Notes: a model not told the origin generated them from the sequence alone. Shown: positions 42,685 to 52,782, counted from the first letter of the stretch. The stretch: 64,000 bases of DNA from Rhodopseudomonas palustris JSC-3b (GCA_000504425.1 KI632513.1:2624059-2688058), one strand, 5' to 3'. Made by a program: numbers and translations.

Positions 42685-44424
42685 ATGGATGTTTTCCGCA
42701 TGGCCGGCGCAGCCTATCGCGCGCTGACCGCCGTCAAGGACGGCCCCTCGCTCTATGACATCTGCGACGGCGCGCTGCTGCGCCCAAAGCGCGGCAGCAA
42801 TCATCTCGCCGATTTCTATCGCACCGCGCTCGGCAATCCGGCGCTGCGGCCGCTGCTGCGCCGCGCCGGCCTGCCCGAGCTGAACGATCCGATCCGGTTT
42901 CGCGCGCTGCGCGATGCGCTGCTCGCCGCGCGCGACGACGCCGATCCCGACTGGCGGGCGATCGGCGTGCCGGTGGCGCAATTGCTCGACACCATCACGC
43001 TGTCGCATCCCAAGCCGAAGCCGGTCACTGCCCCGAACCATCTGCCGCGGCTGGTGGACATCGAAGCTGCGATCCGCGCCTGCGGCACGCATCTGCTTGG
43101 CTCGTTCGAGCGCAATGGTTTTATACCGGCCTATGCCGCCTTCAATCTGCTCGGTGACCCCGACTGCCGCGGCCGCGAATTGCAGATGGCGCTGACCGGG
43201 CTGAACGCGCGCGGCTACAAGAACTCGACCTTGCTGTTCAATCTGGCGCGGGTGTTCATCGCCCGCTCGCCGGCGCGCGATGTCATCAACCCGCCCTGGA
43301 CCGGGATCGCCGAACCGATGTGGTCGCCGGTGCAGATCCGGCATCGCACCGCCTATTACGATGCGTTCTTCATCGAGGCGCTGCTCAGCTATCTCGACAC
43401 CGAACTCGCCACCACCGAGGAAGTCGCGGCGGCCCGCAACGCGATCGACGACATGGTGGCGTTTTGCCTCAGCACCAGCCGCGAATTCGTGCGCGGCCGC
43501 GATCGCGACCGTTTTGCGGTGGTGACCGCGCTGCCACCGCCGCCGCATCCGCGCTTCAGCCCGTTTTTTGCAGAGATCAAGCAGCGGCTCGGCTTCGACG
43601 TGTACGTGCCCGATTGCGACACCACGGCCTGCGCGTTCTCCGCCGCCAGCAAGGCCGGCGCCAGCGATAAGATGTTGCAGCAGCCGCTGATCGATTTCTA
43701 CGCGCTGTACCAGATCCGCGCCGGCGGCAACGCCCCGCAGGTCACAGTGCCGCTCAACGACCATATCGATTATGACGGCGCGATCGTCACCTGGATCGAC
43801 AGTTTTGCCGGCGATCGGCCGTTTGGCAACGATCTCGACCCGACGCTCAATCTCGACGTCGTGGAAGTGTCGCTGCGCCATCTCGAGCGCTGGCAGATCT
43901 TGGAGACGCCCGCGCGGCTCGCCACGCTGCAGCGGATCATCGGCTTCCACCGCCGCCTGATCGGCAGCGGCGCTTTTGCCGATCCGCGCTCGCACATCTA
44001 CTATCTGCCGGAATTGTACGCCGCCTATTTCGGGCGCTGCTACGCCGCGTTCCGCGCGCTGCCGGAAGCGGCCCAGCGCGTCATCGATCCCGATCAGGCC
44101 TTTGCCGAGATGCGATTGGGCGTGCTGCGCTATGTCGAAGATGAGCTGATCACCCATGAGATCAACCCGTTCGACGCCGCGCTGGCGCTGCTGGCGCTCG
44201 GCCACCTCGGCGCCGAGCCGCGCCATTTTGCGGCGCCGCTGCATTGTATCCTGAACCAGCTCGGCGAAGGCGGCCGCAAGGGGCCGTTCAAGGCCTATGA
44301 GTGGAACAAGATGAAGACGCCGACCCGCATTCTGGTCGGCGGCCCGGAGGTGACCTCGGCCTTTGTGCTGATGGCGCTGGGGCTGGCGCGGCAGGTGCTA
44401 CGTCAGCACCATCCCCTGTCCTGA
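42685..44424 (+). CDS. unknown protein with a DxDTTA motif (possible alpha/alpha-toroid cyclase-like fold)
   Basis: A 579-residue soluble protein without a family I can name. At about residue 310 it has VPDCDTTACAFSAASKAG, which resembles the DxDTTA/DxDDTA motif of class II terpenoid cyclases, and nearby helix-turn stretches such as EVSLRHLERW and FDAALALLALGHLG fit an alpha/alpha toroid. No squalene-hopene-type QW motifs are evident. ATG 42685 is my choice; TTG 42673 and ATG 42700 are alternatives and none has a strong Shine-Dalgarno. It follows the hisS terminator and so is separately transcribed. Confidence 0.65.
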   Translation: MDVFRMAGAAYRALTAVKDGPSLYDICDGALLRPKRGSNHLADFYRTALGNPALRPLLRRAGLPELNDPIRFRALRDALLAARDDADPDWRAIGVPVAQLLDTITLSHPKPKPVTAPNHLPRLVDIEAAIRACGTHLLGSFERNGFIPAYAAFNLLGDPDCRGRELQMALTGLNARGYKNSTLLFNLARVFIARSPARDVINPPWTGIAEPMWSPVQIRHRTAYYDAFFIEALLSYLDTELATTEEVAAARNAIDDMVAFCLSTSREFVRGRDRDRFAVVTALPPPPHPRFSPFFAEIKQRLGFDVYVPDCDTTACAFSAASKAGASDKMLQQPLIDFYALYQIRAGGNAPQVTVPLNDHIDYDGAIVTWIDSFAGDRPFGNDLDPTLNLDVVEVSLRHLERWQILETPARLATLQRIIGFHRRLIGSGAFADPRSHIYYLPELYAAYFGRCYAAFRALPEAAQRVIDPDQAFAEMRLGVLRYVEDELITHEINPFDAALALLALGHLGAEPRHFAAPLHCILNQLGEGGRKGPFKAYEWNKMKTPTRILVGGPEVTSAFVLMALGLARQVLRQHHPLS

Positions 44425-44544
44425 GCGCGTGACTTTCGCTGCCGGCATGCCGGCCCTGTGCTGATCCGCACTGGCGCGCGCGCCGAACTCGCATCACAAT
44501 CGTTTGCCATGCTGGGACGGTGGTGATTGCGGGTGGTGACTGCC

Positions 44545-45270
44545 ATGCGACGACTGCTCTTGCCGGCGCTGATCGCGCTGATGATGCCGATGACGGCCAA
44601 TGCCGCCGAGATCAACGGCGTGCCGAAAATCCGCGAGGCCGATCAGATCGTGATCGGTTCAACCAGGATCAGGCTGCACGGCGTCGATGCGCCCTCGGTC
44701 GATCAGCTGTGTCTCGACAGCAAGGGCGAGCGCTGGAGCTGCGGCGTGGCGGCACGCGATGAGCTGATCCGCCATGTCGGCACCAAGAGCTGGCAGTGCA
44801 AGACCCAGCATCTCGACCGGCGCGGCCGCATGCTGGCGCAATGCAGCGTGGACGGCGAAGACATCCAGAAATGGCTAGTGCAGCACGGCTGGGCGCTGGC
44901 GTTCGTGAAATATGCGCGCGACTACGAAGCCGAGGAAAAGGCCGCGCGCGCCGCCAAGGCCGGGCTGTGGGCCGGTGCGTTCTTCGCGCCGTGGGATTGG
45001 CGGGTGCGCAACAAGAAGACCACGGTGCTCGGCGCGGTGAAACCGCCGGACACCGCGAGCGCGATCCTGCTGGCCTCGGCTTCCGGCCCGGTGGCGCCGT
45101 CGCCGGAATGCACCATCAAGGGCAACGTCAACCGCTCCGGGCACTGCATCTATCACCGCCCCGAAAGCCGCTGGTACGCCAAGATCAAGATGCATGTCAG
45201 CAAAGGCACGCGCTGGTTCTGCTCGGTGGAGGAAGCCGAAGCCGCCGGCTGCCGCGAAACGCGGCGGTAA
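44545..45270 (+). CDS. secreted thermonuclease-family protein
   Basis: A 241-residue protein with a signal peptide (MRRLLLPALIALMMPMTANA) and a staphylococcal-nuclease (SNase) domain (IRLHGVDAPSVDQLC, RRGRMLAQCSVDGEDIQKWLVQHGWALAF, YEAEEKAARAAKAGLWAG). The C-terminus, CTIKGNVNRSGHCIYH...WFCSVEEAEAAGCR, is a Cys-containing sunset-type domain often fused to such nucleases. GGTGG precedes ATG 44545. It probably acts in the periplasm. Confidence 0.88.
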   Translation: MRRLLLPALIALMMPMTANAAEINGVPKIREADQIVIGSTRIRLHGVDAPSVDQLCLDSKGERWSCGVAARDELIRHVGTKSWQCKTQHLDRRGRMLAQCSVDGEDIQKWLVQHGWALAFVKYARDYEAEEKAARAAKAGLWAGAFFAPWDWRVRNKKTTVLGAVKPPDTASAILLASASGPVAPSPECTIKGNVNRSGHCIYHRPESRWYAKIKMHVSKGTRWFCSVEEAEAAGCRETRR

Positions 45271-45276
45271 CAGCGC

Positions 45277-45405
45277 ATACCAGGTGCGACGACAGCAATC
45301 TGATCGCCGTCATGGCCGGGCTCGTCCCGGCCATCCACGTCTTTGATGTTGGATCGCCTTCAAGTCGTGGATGACCGCGACAAGCGCGGTCATGACGGCT
45401 CGCAA
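45277..45405 (+). repeat. family A palindromic repeat, diverged copy
   Basis: ATACCAGGTG starts it. The GGCCGGGCTCGTCCCGGCC hairpin, a modified core (TTTGATGTTGGATCGCCTTC) and CCGCGACAAGCGCGGTC follow. The right terminal repeat is not recognisable. Confidence 0.7.
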
Positions 45406-45421
45406 GAGCGAGCCGCTGCTA

Positions 45422-45940
45422 TCAGCCGCTCGTCAATTGCGCTGTCATCGGCGCATAGAGATACACCCCGCCCGGCAGGTCGCCGAGCGCCGTCACGCGG
45501 TCGCGGCTGAGCGTGGCGAGCCAGCGGTGTTCCGGGTTTTTCTCAAGGTCGACAGCCCGGATCGCCGACGGCACGGCGCCGAGCTCGATCAGGCGCTCGG
45601 GGCCGAGCGCGGTCATCACCAGATAGTGGCCGTCGTCCACCGCCGGCGCGGTGCTGAGGCCATCATAGAGATTGCGGTGCCAGTCACAGATGTGCTGCTG
45701 CCAGCGCGCGAAATTGCCGCCGCCCTTGTCGCGATACTCCGCGCTGGTGAGCACTTCGATGCCATCGATCGTGTGCAAGGCGAGATAAACCGGGCAGCCA
45801 CGGCTCAACGCCTGAAAACGCTGCGAGGTGTGAAATCCGCTGACCGAGATCAGCGCGGGCAGCTTGTTGAAACTGTAGAAGTCATTCCATTCCGCTTCGC
45901 TGACGGGATCGGCGAAGCTGCATTCCACCGTATAGATCAT
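45422..45940 (-). CDS. conserved hypothetical, possibly a dimeric alpha/beta-barrel protein
   Basis: A 172-residue protein without a named domain that I can assert. It starts MIYTVECSFADPVSEAEWNDFYSFNKLPALISVSGFHTSQRF, which resembles the first beta-alpha-beta unit of a ferredoxin-like dimeric barrel; a second similar unit starts around SRGCPVYLALHTIDG. The ORF is compact, with codon use like its neighbours. It lies between a thermonuclease-family gene and an OmpA-like gene, but no linkage is evident. Confidence 0.65.
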   Translation of the reverse strand: MIYTVECSFADPVSEAEWNDFYSFNKLPALISVSGFHTSQRFQALSRGCPVYLALHTIDGIEVLTSAEYRDKGGGNFARWQQHICDWHRNLYDGLSTAPAVDDGHYLVMTALGPERLIELGAVPSAIRAVDLEKNPEHRWLATLSRDRVTALGDLPGGVYLYAPMTAQLTSG

Positions 45941-46070
45941 CGCACCCCCTTGGCCGAGACTTCTCCGATCGCGGCGTCATCGTTCGTTGCCATCGTCTCC
46001 TCGCCGCGCGCGGCCGGAAGCGGCCGGCGATCAGCCTCGCCGTTCGCGGCGAGGCTGACCGGTCAGTCGC

Positions 46071-47144
46071 TCAGTTCAGCTTGACCACCTCGACCCGGCG
46101 GTTCTTGGCACGGCCGTCCTCGGCGTCATTGGAGGCCGCGGGCGCGGCCATGCCGACGCCAGCGGCGCGCAGCCGCTTCGGGTCGATGCGGAAGTTGGCC
46201 GCGAGCGCCTTGACCACCGCATCGGCGCGGCGCCGCGACAGATCGATATTGTAGTCATACGCGCCCTGATTGTCGGTGTGGCCGACGATCAGCACCGCGA
46301 GCTTGGGATCGCGGCCGAGCAGATCGGCGATCTCGGCGAGCGTCGGATTGGAGGCCGGCTTCAGCTCGGCCTTGTCGGTGTCGAAATAGATGCCGTACAG
46401 CGCCACGCGCCCGGTGGCGTTGATGCTCTTGGCCATGTCATCGGCCTTGACCAGCACCATCTTCTGCTCGCGCGGCTTCGGCTCGACGATATGCACCAGC
46501 GCCACGGTGCGCTCGTGGAACGCCTTGCAATACAGATCGTCCTTCACCTGAAAAGTCTGCACCGTGACATAGGCGTCGCCCCCAGCCTGCGGAATTTTCG
46601 CGCTGAAGAACCGCTGATCGCCGATCCGCGAGGTCAGCGCGCAGGAGCCGTTTGAGAACGGCGCGTCTTTGAGCTGCGCCTCGGTGACGAAATACATCAT
46701 CAGGCTCATTTCGCCGCCGCCACCGGAGCTGGAGCGGGTCGGGTCGCCGCCGCACTCCTCGCCCTTGCAGCTGAACAGGATTTCGCCGCCGGCGGCCTGC
46801 ACATCGTCCTGATAGTTGCGCAGCACTTCGAGCGGCGAGCGCCCAGCCGGCAAAAGATAGGCGATCCGGGTGCGCGCGCCTTCCACTTCCAGCTCGGTTT
46901 TCGGCTTGAAAACGTAGTTGTTGGAGCGATCGAGCGTGTCGGTGCGCTCCAGCTTCGCAGTCGGCAGCTTGAAATCGGAGAAGGCCAGCCGCTCATAGCT
47001 GACGATGAACGAGCCTTCGTAGCGCTTCAGCAGCGGGTTATCGCGCGCGCCTGCAATATCCTTGGTGGGAATGGTGGCGTCGGCGCGCACCGCGGCGGCG
47101 CCAAACAGACAGAGCGAACCAATCAATAAAATACGAGCGAGCAT
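46071..47144 (-). CDS. OmpA-family protein with DUF4892-like N-terminal part
   Basis: A 357-residue exported protein: signal peptide (LARILLIGSLCLFGAAAVRA), a DUF4892-like N-terminal domain (AGARDNPLLKRYEGSFIVSYERLAFSDF, YLLPAGRSPLEVLRNYQ), and a C-terminal OmpA peptidoglycan-binding domain (YFDTDKAELKP, LAVLIVGHTDNQGAYDYNIDLSRRRADAV, NRRVEVVK). It probably links the outer membrane to peptidoglycan. TTG 47150 has a better-placed GGAG, but ATG 47144 is two codons later; either is possible. Confidence 0.88.
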   Translation of the reverse strand: MLARILLIGSLCLFGAAAVRADATIPTKDIAGARDNPLLKRYEGSFIVSYERLAFSDFKLPTAKLERTDTLDRSNNYVFKPKTELEVEGARTRIAYLLPAGRSPLEVLRNYQDDVQAAGGEILFSCKGEECGGDPTRSSSGGGGEMSLMMYFVTEAQLKDAPFSNGSCALTSRIGDQRFFSAKIPQAGGDAYVTVQTFQVKDDLYCKAFHERTVALVHIVEPKPREQKMVLVKADDMAKSINATGRVALYGIYFDTDKAELKPASNPTLAEIADLLGRDPKLAVLIVGHTDNQGAYDYNIDLSRRRADAVVKALAANFRIDPKRLRAAGVGMAAPAASNDAEDGRAKNRRVEVVKLN

Positions 47145-47222
47145 TGCCAAACGATCTCCGTTGCAGAGAACGCCAGCTTGCCAATCCTGGAACCGGACAC
47201 AAGGGAGGATGTCCCGGACACC

Positions 47223-47288
47223 GTTAGAGCTTTATGTTCTGACGCGTTCTGTTGATGCGAACCGGGATCCACTGCGCTTGAAAACGCT
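47223..47288. repeat. family C intergenic repeat (copy 2)
   Basis: GACGCGTTCTGTTGATGCGA, then CCGGGATCCACTGCGC and TTGAAAACGCT, matches the reverse complement of 24361-24430. It abuts a family A element. Confidence 0.65.
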
Positions 47289-47291
47289 ATA

Positions 47292-47440
47292 GTACCAGCG
47301 GCTCCTGCCATTGACACGTCATGCCCGCGCTTGTCGCGGGCATCCACGTCTTGAACGCGCAGCAAGATCAAAGACGTGGATGGGCGGGGGGAAGCCCGGC
47401 CATGACGTGCAGATAGGTTGGTGTCAATCGCCGCTGGTAT
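47292..47440 (-). repeat. family A palindromic repeat, full-length copy (149 bp)
   Basis: GTACCAGCGG and CCGCTGGTAT are the terminal inverted repeats with one mismatch. The CCCGCGCTTGTCGCGGG hairpin and the CACGTCTTGAACGCGCAGCA core are present. It has exactly the length of the copies at 2858 and 36467. Confidence 0.85.
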
Positions 47441-47509
47441 CAAACGCGACGAGCCGCGGGGGGGGGCCCGCGGCTCGTGATGGCGTACAGCGATGGGCTC
47501 AGGCGATGG

Positions 47510-48439
47510 TCAGCCCCACGGGCCACGACCACCCCACAGCCCGCGCCGCGCGCCGGCGGCGGCCGGCTGCGGCGGGCGGATGCCGAGTTTTGCGGCGAGC
47601 TGCTGCAACGCTGCGATCCGGTTCTGGGTCGAGGGATGGGTCGCGAACAGATTGTCCATACCCTGGCCGGTCAGCGGGTTGATGATGAACATATGCGCGG
47701 TCGCCGGCGCGCGCTCGGCCTCGTAATTCGGCACCTGATGCGCGGCGTTCTCGATCTTGGCCAGCGCCGAGGCGAGCCAGGCCGGCTGGCCGCAGATGCG
47801 CGCGCCGAGATCGTCGGCAGCGTATTCGCGCGAACGGCTGATCGCCATCTGCACCAGCATCGCGGCGAACGGCGCCAGGATCATCATCAGGATCGAGCCG
47901 ATCATGCCGAGCCCGCCATTGTTGTTCTCGCCCTCGCGGTTGCCGCCGCCAAAGAACATGCCGAACTGCGCCAGCATCGAGATCGCACCGGCGATGGTCG
48001 CGGTGATGGTCATCAACAGCGTGTCGCGGTTCTTCACATGCGCGAGCTCATGGGCGATCACGCCGGCGAGTTCTTCGCGCGACAGCGACTGCATCAAGCC
48101 GGTGGTGACCGCGACCGCGGCGTTCTCCGGATTGCGGCCGGTAGCGAACGCGTTCGGCTGCGGATTGTCCATGATATAGACCTTCGGCATCGGCAGCTGC
48201 GCGTTGCCGGCGAGATCGGCCACCATGCGCACCAGATCAGGCGCAGAGCGGGCATCGACCTCCTGGGCGCCGTACATCGACAGCACCATCTTGTCCGAAT
48301 TCCAATACGCGAAGACGTTGGTGGCCGCGGCGACCGCCAGCGCAATCAGAGCGCCCGAGGAACCGCCGATCAGATAGCCGACGCCCATGAACAGCGCCGT
48401 CATCCCGGCCAGCAGGATTGCGGTCTTGAAATAACTCAT
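47510..48439 (-). CDS. htpX: membrane zinc metalloprotease HtpX
   Basis: A 309-residue M48 protease. The zinc motif is HELAH ([18 protein letters not shown]), with the third ligand glutamate in [13 protein letters not shown]. Hydrophobic helices at the N-terminus ([21 protein letters not shown]) and around [11 protein letters not shown] and [13 protein letters not shown] fit the HtpX topology. The C-terminus is Gly/Ala/Arg-rich. The start is at ATG 48439; the open frame beyond it to 48724 is a shadow. HtpX degrades misfolded membrane proteins. Confidence 0.95.
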   Translation of the reverse strand: MSYFKTAILLAGMTALFMGVGYLIGGSSGALIALAVAAATNVFAYWNSDKMVLSMYGAQEVDARSAPDLVRMVADLAGNAQLPMPKVYIMDNPQPNAFATGRNPENAAVAVTTGLMQSLSREELAGVIAHELAHVKNRDTLLMTITATIAGAISMLAQFGMFFGGGNREGENNNGGLGMIGSILMMILAPFAAMLVQMAISRSREYAADDLGARICGQPAWLASALAKIENAAHQVPNYEAERAPATAHMFIINPLTGQGMDNLFATHPSTQNRIAALQQLAAKLGIRPPQPAAAGARRGLWGGRGPWG

Positions 48440-48750
48440 CGTGTTCTCCTCCGAGCCGCGGCTTACGAACCCGCGGCACAGCCGACAAGTGGGGAGCGGC
48501 AATGCGCCGCTCAAGATTGCGCCCGTCAGATCGGCTGCGGCGCCGCGTCGCGGTTTGCGGCAAGCATCTGAAATCGCGGCCAGAAACCAGCTCCCGCAGC
48601 CCGCCGGCGGAAGCGCCGCACTTGGCCGGAAACGGCCGTATTGCACCGCCGCGCGGGCTGCAAACGCCAGCCACTTGTGCGAGCACCGGGCGCGCGCGGC
48701 CCCGCGCCGGCGTGCTTGCTGCATGCCGAATCCTATCGCAAGGTACCGCC
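48440..48750. other. divergent intergenic region htpX / adenylate cyclase
   Basis: About 310 bp of GC-rich sequence with frames open on both strands, none with a domain. It presumably contains the promoters of both genes, but I see no clear operator or hairpin. Confidence 0.4.
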
Positions 48751-50031
48751 GTGAACGAGCGCCTCAAGCCCCAGCCCACCGTCCGACCCTATCCGCCCGG
48801 CGTGATCGTGATCAGCCGCAGCCAGCGCGGCCGCGCGACGGCCCCCGCGACCATGACCGAAATGGAGCTGTATCACTGGCTGCTACGCGAGGCGGCGCTG
48901 GAGCGCGAGCTGCTGCTGATCTTCGAGGGGTTTCTGTGGCGCATGGTGGCGGCAGGGCTGCCGATCGACCGCGCCACGCTGCATATCGGCACGCTGCATC
49001 CGCAACTGCTCGGCTTCGCCTGGAATTGGCGCGCCTCTGACGGGCTGTGCGAAGAGGTCAAGGTCAAGCAATCGACGGCCGATACCGATGCGTTCCGGCT
49101 CAATCCGCTGTTCCACGTGTTCGGCAGCGGCGCACCGATCCGCCGCAACCCGCAGTCCGCCGAGGCGCAGGCGGAGTTTCCGATCATGCGTGAGCTGGCC
49201 GAATACGGTTACACCGAATATATGGCGCTGCCGCTCGGCGGCGAGGGATTCCGCCACGCGGTCACGCTCGCCACCATGCGCGACGGCGGCTTCGCCGACG
49301 CCGAACTCGCCGTGTTGGACAGCCTGCTCAGCGTGTTCACGCTGCATGTCGAACGCCACATCGCGGTGCGCATCGCCAACAACACGCTCGGCGCCTATCT
49401 CGGCCCGCTGGCGGCCAACCATGTCATGAACGGCGGCATCAAGCGCGGCGTCGGGCAATCGATCCACGCCATGATCTTCTTCGCCGATCTGCGCAGATTC
49501 ACCGACCTGTCGGACCACCTCGCTGGCGACGACATGATCGAGCTGCTCAACGCCTATTTCGAGGCGTTCGCCTGCGCGGTGCTGGCGGAAGGCGGCGAGG
49601 TGCTGAAATTCATGGGCGACGGGCTGCTCGCGGTGTTTCCGTTTGCGGAAGGCGGCGCGCGCGGCGCCGCCTGCTCGGCGCTGAAAGCGGCGATCACGGC
49701 ACAGGACGCGCTCGGCCAGCTCAACACCGCGCCGCCGCCGCGGCTCGCGGCGTTCGACGGCTGGCGGCCGCTCAAGGCCGGCATCGCGCTGCATCAGGGC
49801 GAGGTGTTTTTCGGCAATATCGGCGCGCCGGAACGGCTCGATTTCACCGTGATCGGCCCGGCGGTGAACGAGGCGGCACGGGTTGAAGCGCTGCATAAAG
49901 TGATCAGCCATCCGATTTTGATTACCGAGGCCGCTGCCCGGCTGATCGACGTGCCGCTGGAACGGCTCGGCGACTACACGCTGCGCGGCGTCACCGCCCC
50001 GCTGACCATCTACGCACCCGCCACGCTTTAA
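48751..50031 (+). CDS. class III adenylate/guanylate cyclase
   Basis: A 426-residue soluble protein starting at GTG 48751 (AAGG upstream). The N-terminal half (about 30-200) is a helical sensor-like region with GAF-like character ([35 protein letters not shown]). The cyclase domain at about 215-415 has the metal-binding aspartates in [14 protein letters not shown] and [13 protein letters not shown], and the transition-state Asn/Arg in [15 protein letters not shown]. It makes a cyclic nucleotide from ATP or GTP; the substrate is not determined here. Confidence 0.88.
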   Translation: MNERLKPQPTVRPYPPGVIVISRSQRGRATAPATMTEMELYHWLLREAALERELLLIFEGFLWRMVAAGLPIDRATLHIGTLHPQLLGFAWNWRASDGLCEEVKVKQSTADTDAFRLNPLFHVFGSGAPIRRNPQSAEAQAEFPIMRELAEYGYTEYMALPLGGEGFRHAVTLATMRDGGFADAELAVLDSLLSVFTLHVERHIAVRIANNTLGAYLGPLAANHVMNGGIKRGVGQSIHAMIFFADLRRFTDLSDHLAGDDMIELLNAYFEAFACAVLAEGGEVLKFMGDGLLAVFPFAEGGARGAACSALKAAITAQDALGQLNTAPPPRLAAFDGWRPLKAGIALHQGEVFFGNIGAPERLDFTVIGPAVNEAARVEALHKVISHPILITEAAARLIDVPLERLGDYTLRGVTAPLTIYAPATL

Positions 50032-50173
50032 TACCAAAATCACCGCCATGCCCGCGCTTGTCGCGGGTATCCACGTCTTAAAAACGCTGCAAGATCAAAG
50101 ACGTGGATGGCCGGGCTGAACAACGAGCCCGACCATGACGTGCGGAGGGGTTGGTATCAATCTCCGCTGGCAT
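50031..50173 (-). repeat. family A palindromic repeat
   Basis: ATACCAAAAT starts it, overlapping the cyclase stop codon, and CCGCTGGCAT ends it. The CCCGCGCTTGTCGCGGG hairpin, the CTTAAAAACGCTGCAAGATC core and GGTTGGTATCAA are present. It is slightly shorter (143 bp) than the full copies. Confidence 0.78.
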
Positions 50174-50373
50174 AACCAGACCTCGTTCTGGCTTCCGAAA
50201 ACAAAGGAACCCCCGGCGGCGCGCTTGCGTTCATCGCTGAATTGCGAGTGCTACTCAGTCTTGCAATTGCCACAAGAACGCGACAACCTCGCAGCAGGCC
50301 CGGCGGCCGCGGCGGCAAGCCAGCGGACAATGGAATCGGGCCATCGGGTACGGAACCATCCAGGGATTTCGCC

Positions 50374-51750
50374 ATGTCGCTGCAGATTGCCGAATCCGCC
50401 GCGCGCCCGCTGTCCGCCCCGAAGCGCGACGCGCTCAGCCATATTCCCGGCGATGAAGGCTGGCCGCTGGTCGGCCGCACTTTTCACGTGCTCGCCGATC
50501 CGAAAGGTGAGGTCGAGCGCATGGCCGCGATCCATGGCCCGGTCTATCGCAGCCGGGTGTTCGGCGAGACCAGCATCACCTTGCTCGGCCCGGACGCCAA
50601 CGAGCTGGTGCTGTTCGACCAGGCCAAGAATTTCTCCTCGACCCATGGCTGGGGGCCGATTCTGGGCCGGCTGTTTCCACGGGGGCTGATGCTGCTCGAT
50701 TTCGACGAACACCGGCTGCATCGCCGCGCGCTGTCGGTGGCGTTCAAATCAGGACCGATGCAGAACTATCTGGCGCAGCTCGACGCCGGCATTGCCGCGC
50801 GCATGCGGCAGTGGCACGCGCAGCCCGGCGAGATGCTGTGCTACCCGGCGATGAAGCAACTGACGCTCGATCTGGCGGCGACCTCGTTTCTGGGCGGCGA
50901 ACTCGGCGCCGAAGCCGACGCCGTCACGGCGTCGTTCATCGATATGATTACCGCCTCGGTGGCGCCGATCCGCAAGCCCTGGCCGGGCACGGCGATGGCG
51001 CGCGGCGTGCGCGGCCGGCAGCGCATCGTCAGCTATTTCGCCGAGCAGATTCCGCGGCGGCGCGAGCGCGGCGGCGATGATCTGTTCTCGCAGCTATGCC
51101 GGGCGACCGATGACGACGGCGCGCTGCTATCAACCCAGGACATCGTCGACCACATGAGTTTTCTGATGATGGCGGCGCACGACACGCTGACCTCGTCGCT
51201 CACCACCTTCGTCGCCGAGCTGGCCGCCAATCCCACTTGGCAGCACCGGCTACGCGATGAGGTCGCCGCGCTCGACCTTGCGCCGGACGAGCCGCTGCCG
51301 TTCGACAAGCTCGACGCGATGCCGCTGACCGAAATGGCATTCAAGGAAGCGATGCGGCTGAAACCGCCGGTGCCGTCGATCCCGCGGCGCGCGGTGCGCG
51401 ATTTCAGTTTCCACGGCCATCACATCCCGGCCGGCACGCTGGTCGCGGTCAATCCGCTGTATTGCCATCACATGCCGCTGACCTGGCCGGTGCCGGAGCA
51501 TTTCAATCCGCTGCGCTTCACCGAACAGGCGCAGAAGGACCGGCATCGCTTCGCCTGGGTGCCGTTCGGCGGCGGCGCGCATATGTGCCTCGGGCTGCAC
51601 TTCGCCTATATGCAGGCGAAGTGCTTTACCCGCCATCTGCTGCACCATGTCAGCGTGGCGCTGCCGCCCGGCTATCAGCCGCGCTGGCAGCTTTGGCCGA
51701 TCCCCAAGCCCAAGGACGGGCTGCGGGTGATCCTGACGCCGCTGCACTGA
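50374..51750 (+). CDS. cytochrome P450
   Basis: A 458-residue soluble P450. The heme-ligand loop is FGGGAHMCLG, the oxygen-activating I helix is MMAAHDTLTSSL, and the K-helix ExxR is KEAMRLKPPVPSIPRRA. No membrane anchor is present. ATG 50374 is preferred; upstream open-frame sequence is not P450-like. A short-chain dehydrogenase is convergent, but no ferredoxin or reductase is adjacent, so electron supply is from elsewhere. Confidence 0.92.
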   Translation: MSLQIAESAARPLSAPKRDALSHIPGDEGWPLVGRTFHVLADPKGEVERMAAIHGPVYRSRVFGETSITLLGPDANELVLFDQAKNFSSTHGWGPILGRLFPRGLMLLDFDEHRLHRRALSVAFKSGPMQNYLAQLDAGIAARMRQWHAQPGEMLCYPAMKQLTLDLAATSFLGGELGAEADAVTASFIDMITASVAPIRKPWPGTAMARGVRGRQRIVSYFAEQIPRRRERGGDDLFSQLCRATDDDGALLSTQDIVDHMSFLMMAAHDTLTSSLTTFVAELAANPTWQHRLRDEVAALDLAPDEPLPFDKLDAMPLTEMAFKEAMRLKPPVPSIPRRAVRDFSFHGHHIPAGTLVAVNPLYCHHMPLTWPVPEHFNPLRFTEQAQKDRHRFAWVPFGGGAHMCLGLHFAYMQAKCFTRHLLHHVSVALPPGYQPRWQLWPIPKPKDGLRVILTPLH

Positions 51751-51771
51751 CGCAGCAGCCGCCGCGCTGCG

Positions 51772-52614
51772 CTAATCCGCGCTGACGCCGAACGCCTGAC
51801 GCATCGCGGCGTAGCCCTGCTGCTGCACGGTCCAATTGCGGCCGCCGGTGATGCCGCCATCGATCACCAGATCATGACCGTTGATGAAGCTTGATTCGTC
51901 GCTGGCCAGGAACACCGCGGCGCTGGCGATATCATCCGGCAGGCCGCCACGCTGGATCGGCTGCGCGGTCTTGAACACTTCGCGCATCATCGCCGCGGTG
52001 CCGTCGGCGGCTGCGCTCGACAGACCGAGCGCCTTGCCAAAGATGCCGGTGGCAATCGCGCCCGGCGAGATGCTGTTGACGCGGATGCCGGATTCGCCAA
52101 GCTCCATCGCCACGCAGCGCGTCAGGTGAATCACCGCGGCCTTGGCGGCGCTGTACACCAACGACGACGAATAGCCGGCGAGCCGGCCGGCGATCGAGCC
52201 GTTGTTGATGATGCTGCCCGAGCCCTGGCGGCGCATGTGCGGCGCGGCGTGTTTCATGCCGAGCATCACACTGCGCAGCAGCGTGGCCATCGCCGCATCG
52301 AACGGCGCCACTTCCAGGTTTTCGATGCCGCCGGTCTGCGCCGGACCGCCGGCATTGTTGAACAGGCAATCGAGCCGGCCGAAGCGATCGACCGCTTCGA
52401 CGATCAGCGCGCTGATCTGCGCCTCATCAGTGACGTCCGTCTGACGGAAATAGCACGACGGCCCGAGTTTCGCCGCCAGCGCCTCGCCTTCCGCAACCCG
52501 GCGACCGGCGATCACCACCTTGGCGCCCTCCGCCACGAACACCTCAGCGGTGCGCAGACCGATGCCGCTGGTTGCGCCGGTAATGACCGCAACCTTGCCC
52601 TCCAACCGTGCCAT
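51772..52614 (-). CDS. SDR-family NAD(P)-dependent oxidoreductase
   Basis: A 280-residue classical short-chain dehydrogenase. The cofactor motif is TGATSGIG, and NNAGG is present (C-terminal to the FNNAG region). The catalytic YSAAK with its Ser (INNGSIAGRL) is intact. AAAGGGGAGA precedes ATG 52614. It lies convergent to the P450 gene; whether the two act on one substrate is unknown. Confidence 0.9.
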   Translation of the reverse strand: MARLEGKVAVITGATSGIGLRTAEVFVAEGAKVVIAGRRVAEGEALAAKLGPSCYFRQTDVTDEAQISALIVEAVDRFGRLDCLFNNAGGPAQTGGIENLEVAPFDAAMATLLRSVMLGMKHAAPHMRRQGSGSIINNGSIAGRLAGYSSSLVYSAAKAAVIHLTRCVAMELGESGIRVNSISPGAIATGIFGKALGLSSAAADGTAAMMREVFKTAQPIQRGGLPDDIASAAVFLASDESSFINGHDLVIDGGITGGRNWTVQQQGYAAMRQAFGVSAD

Positions 52615-52782
52615 CTCGTTCTCCCCTTTTCGTTTCCTTGTGCCGCGATCGCGGCCGTTGAAGCTCTGTTAACGACAAATCGCCACGCGGCAAGCCACCC
52701 CGACGGCAGTACCGCATTTGCGAACGCTTTGGCCCGCCCACTTAACCAAAACTACAACGGAGGCTGACATGGTGCCGCCACC

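Noticed and set aside
47510..48724. Longer htpX open frame with about 95 extra N-terminal residues
   Set aside because: The extension is Arg/Ala-rich shadow sequence. The HtpX family starts at [12 protein letters not shown] with a membrane helix, which fits ATG 48439.
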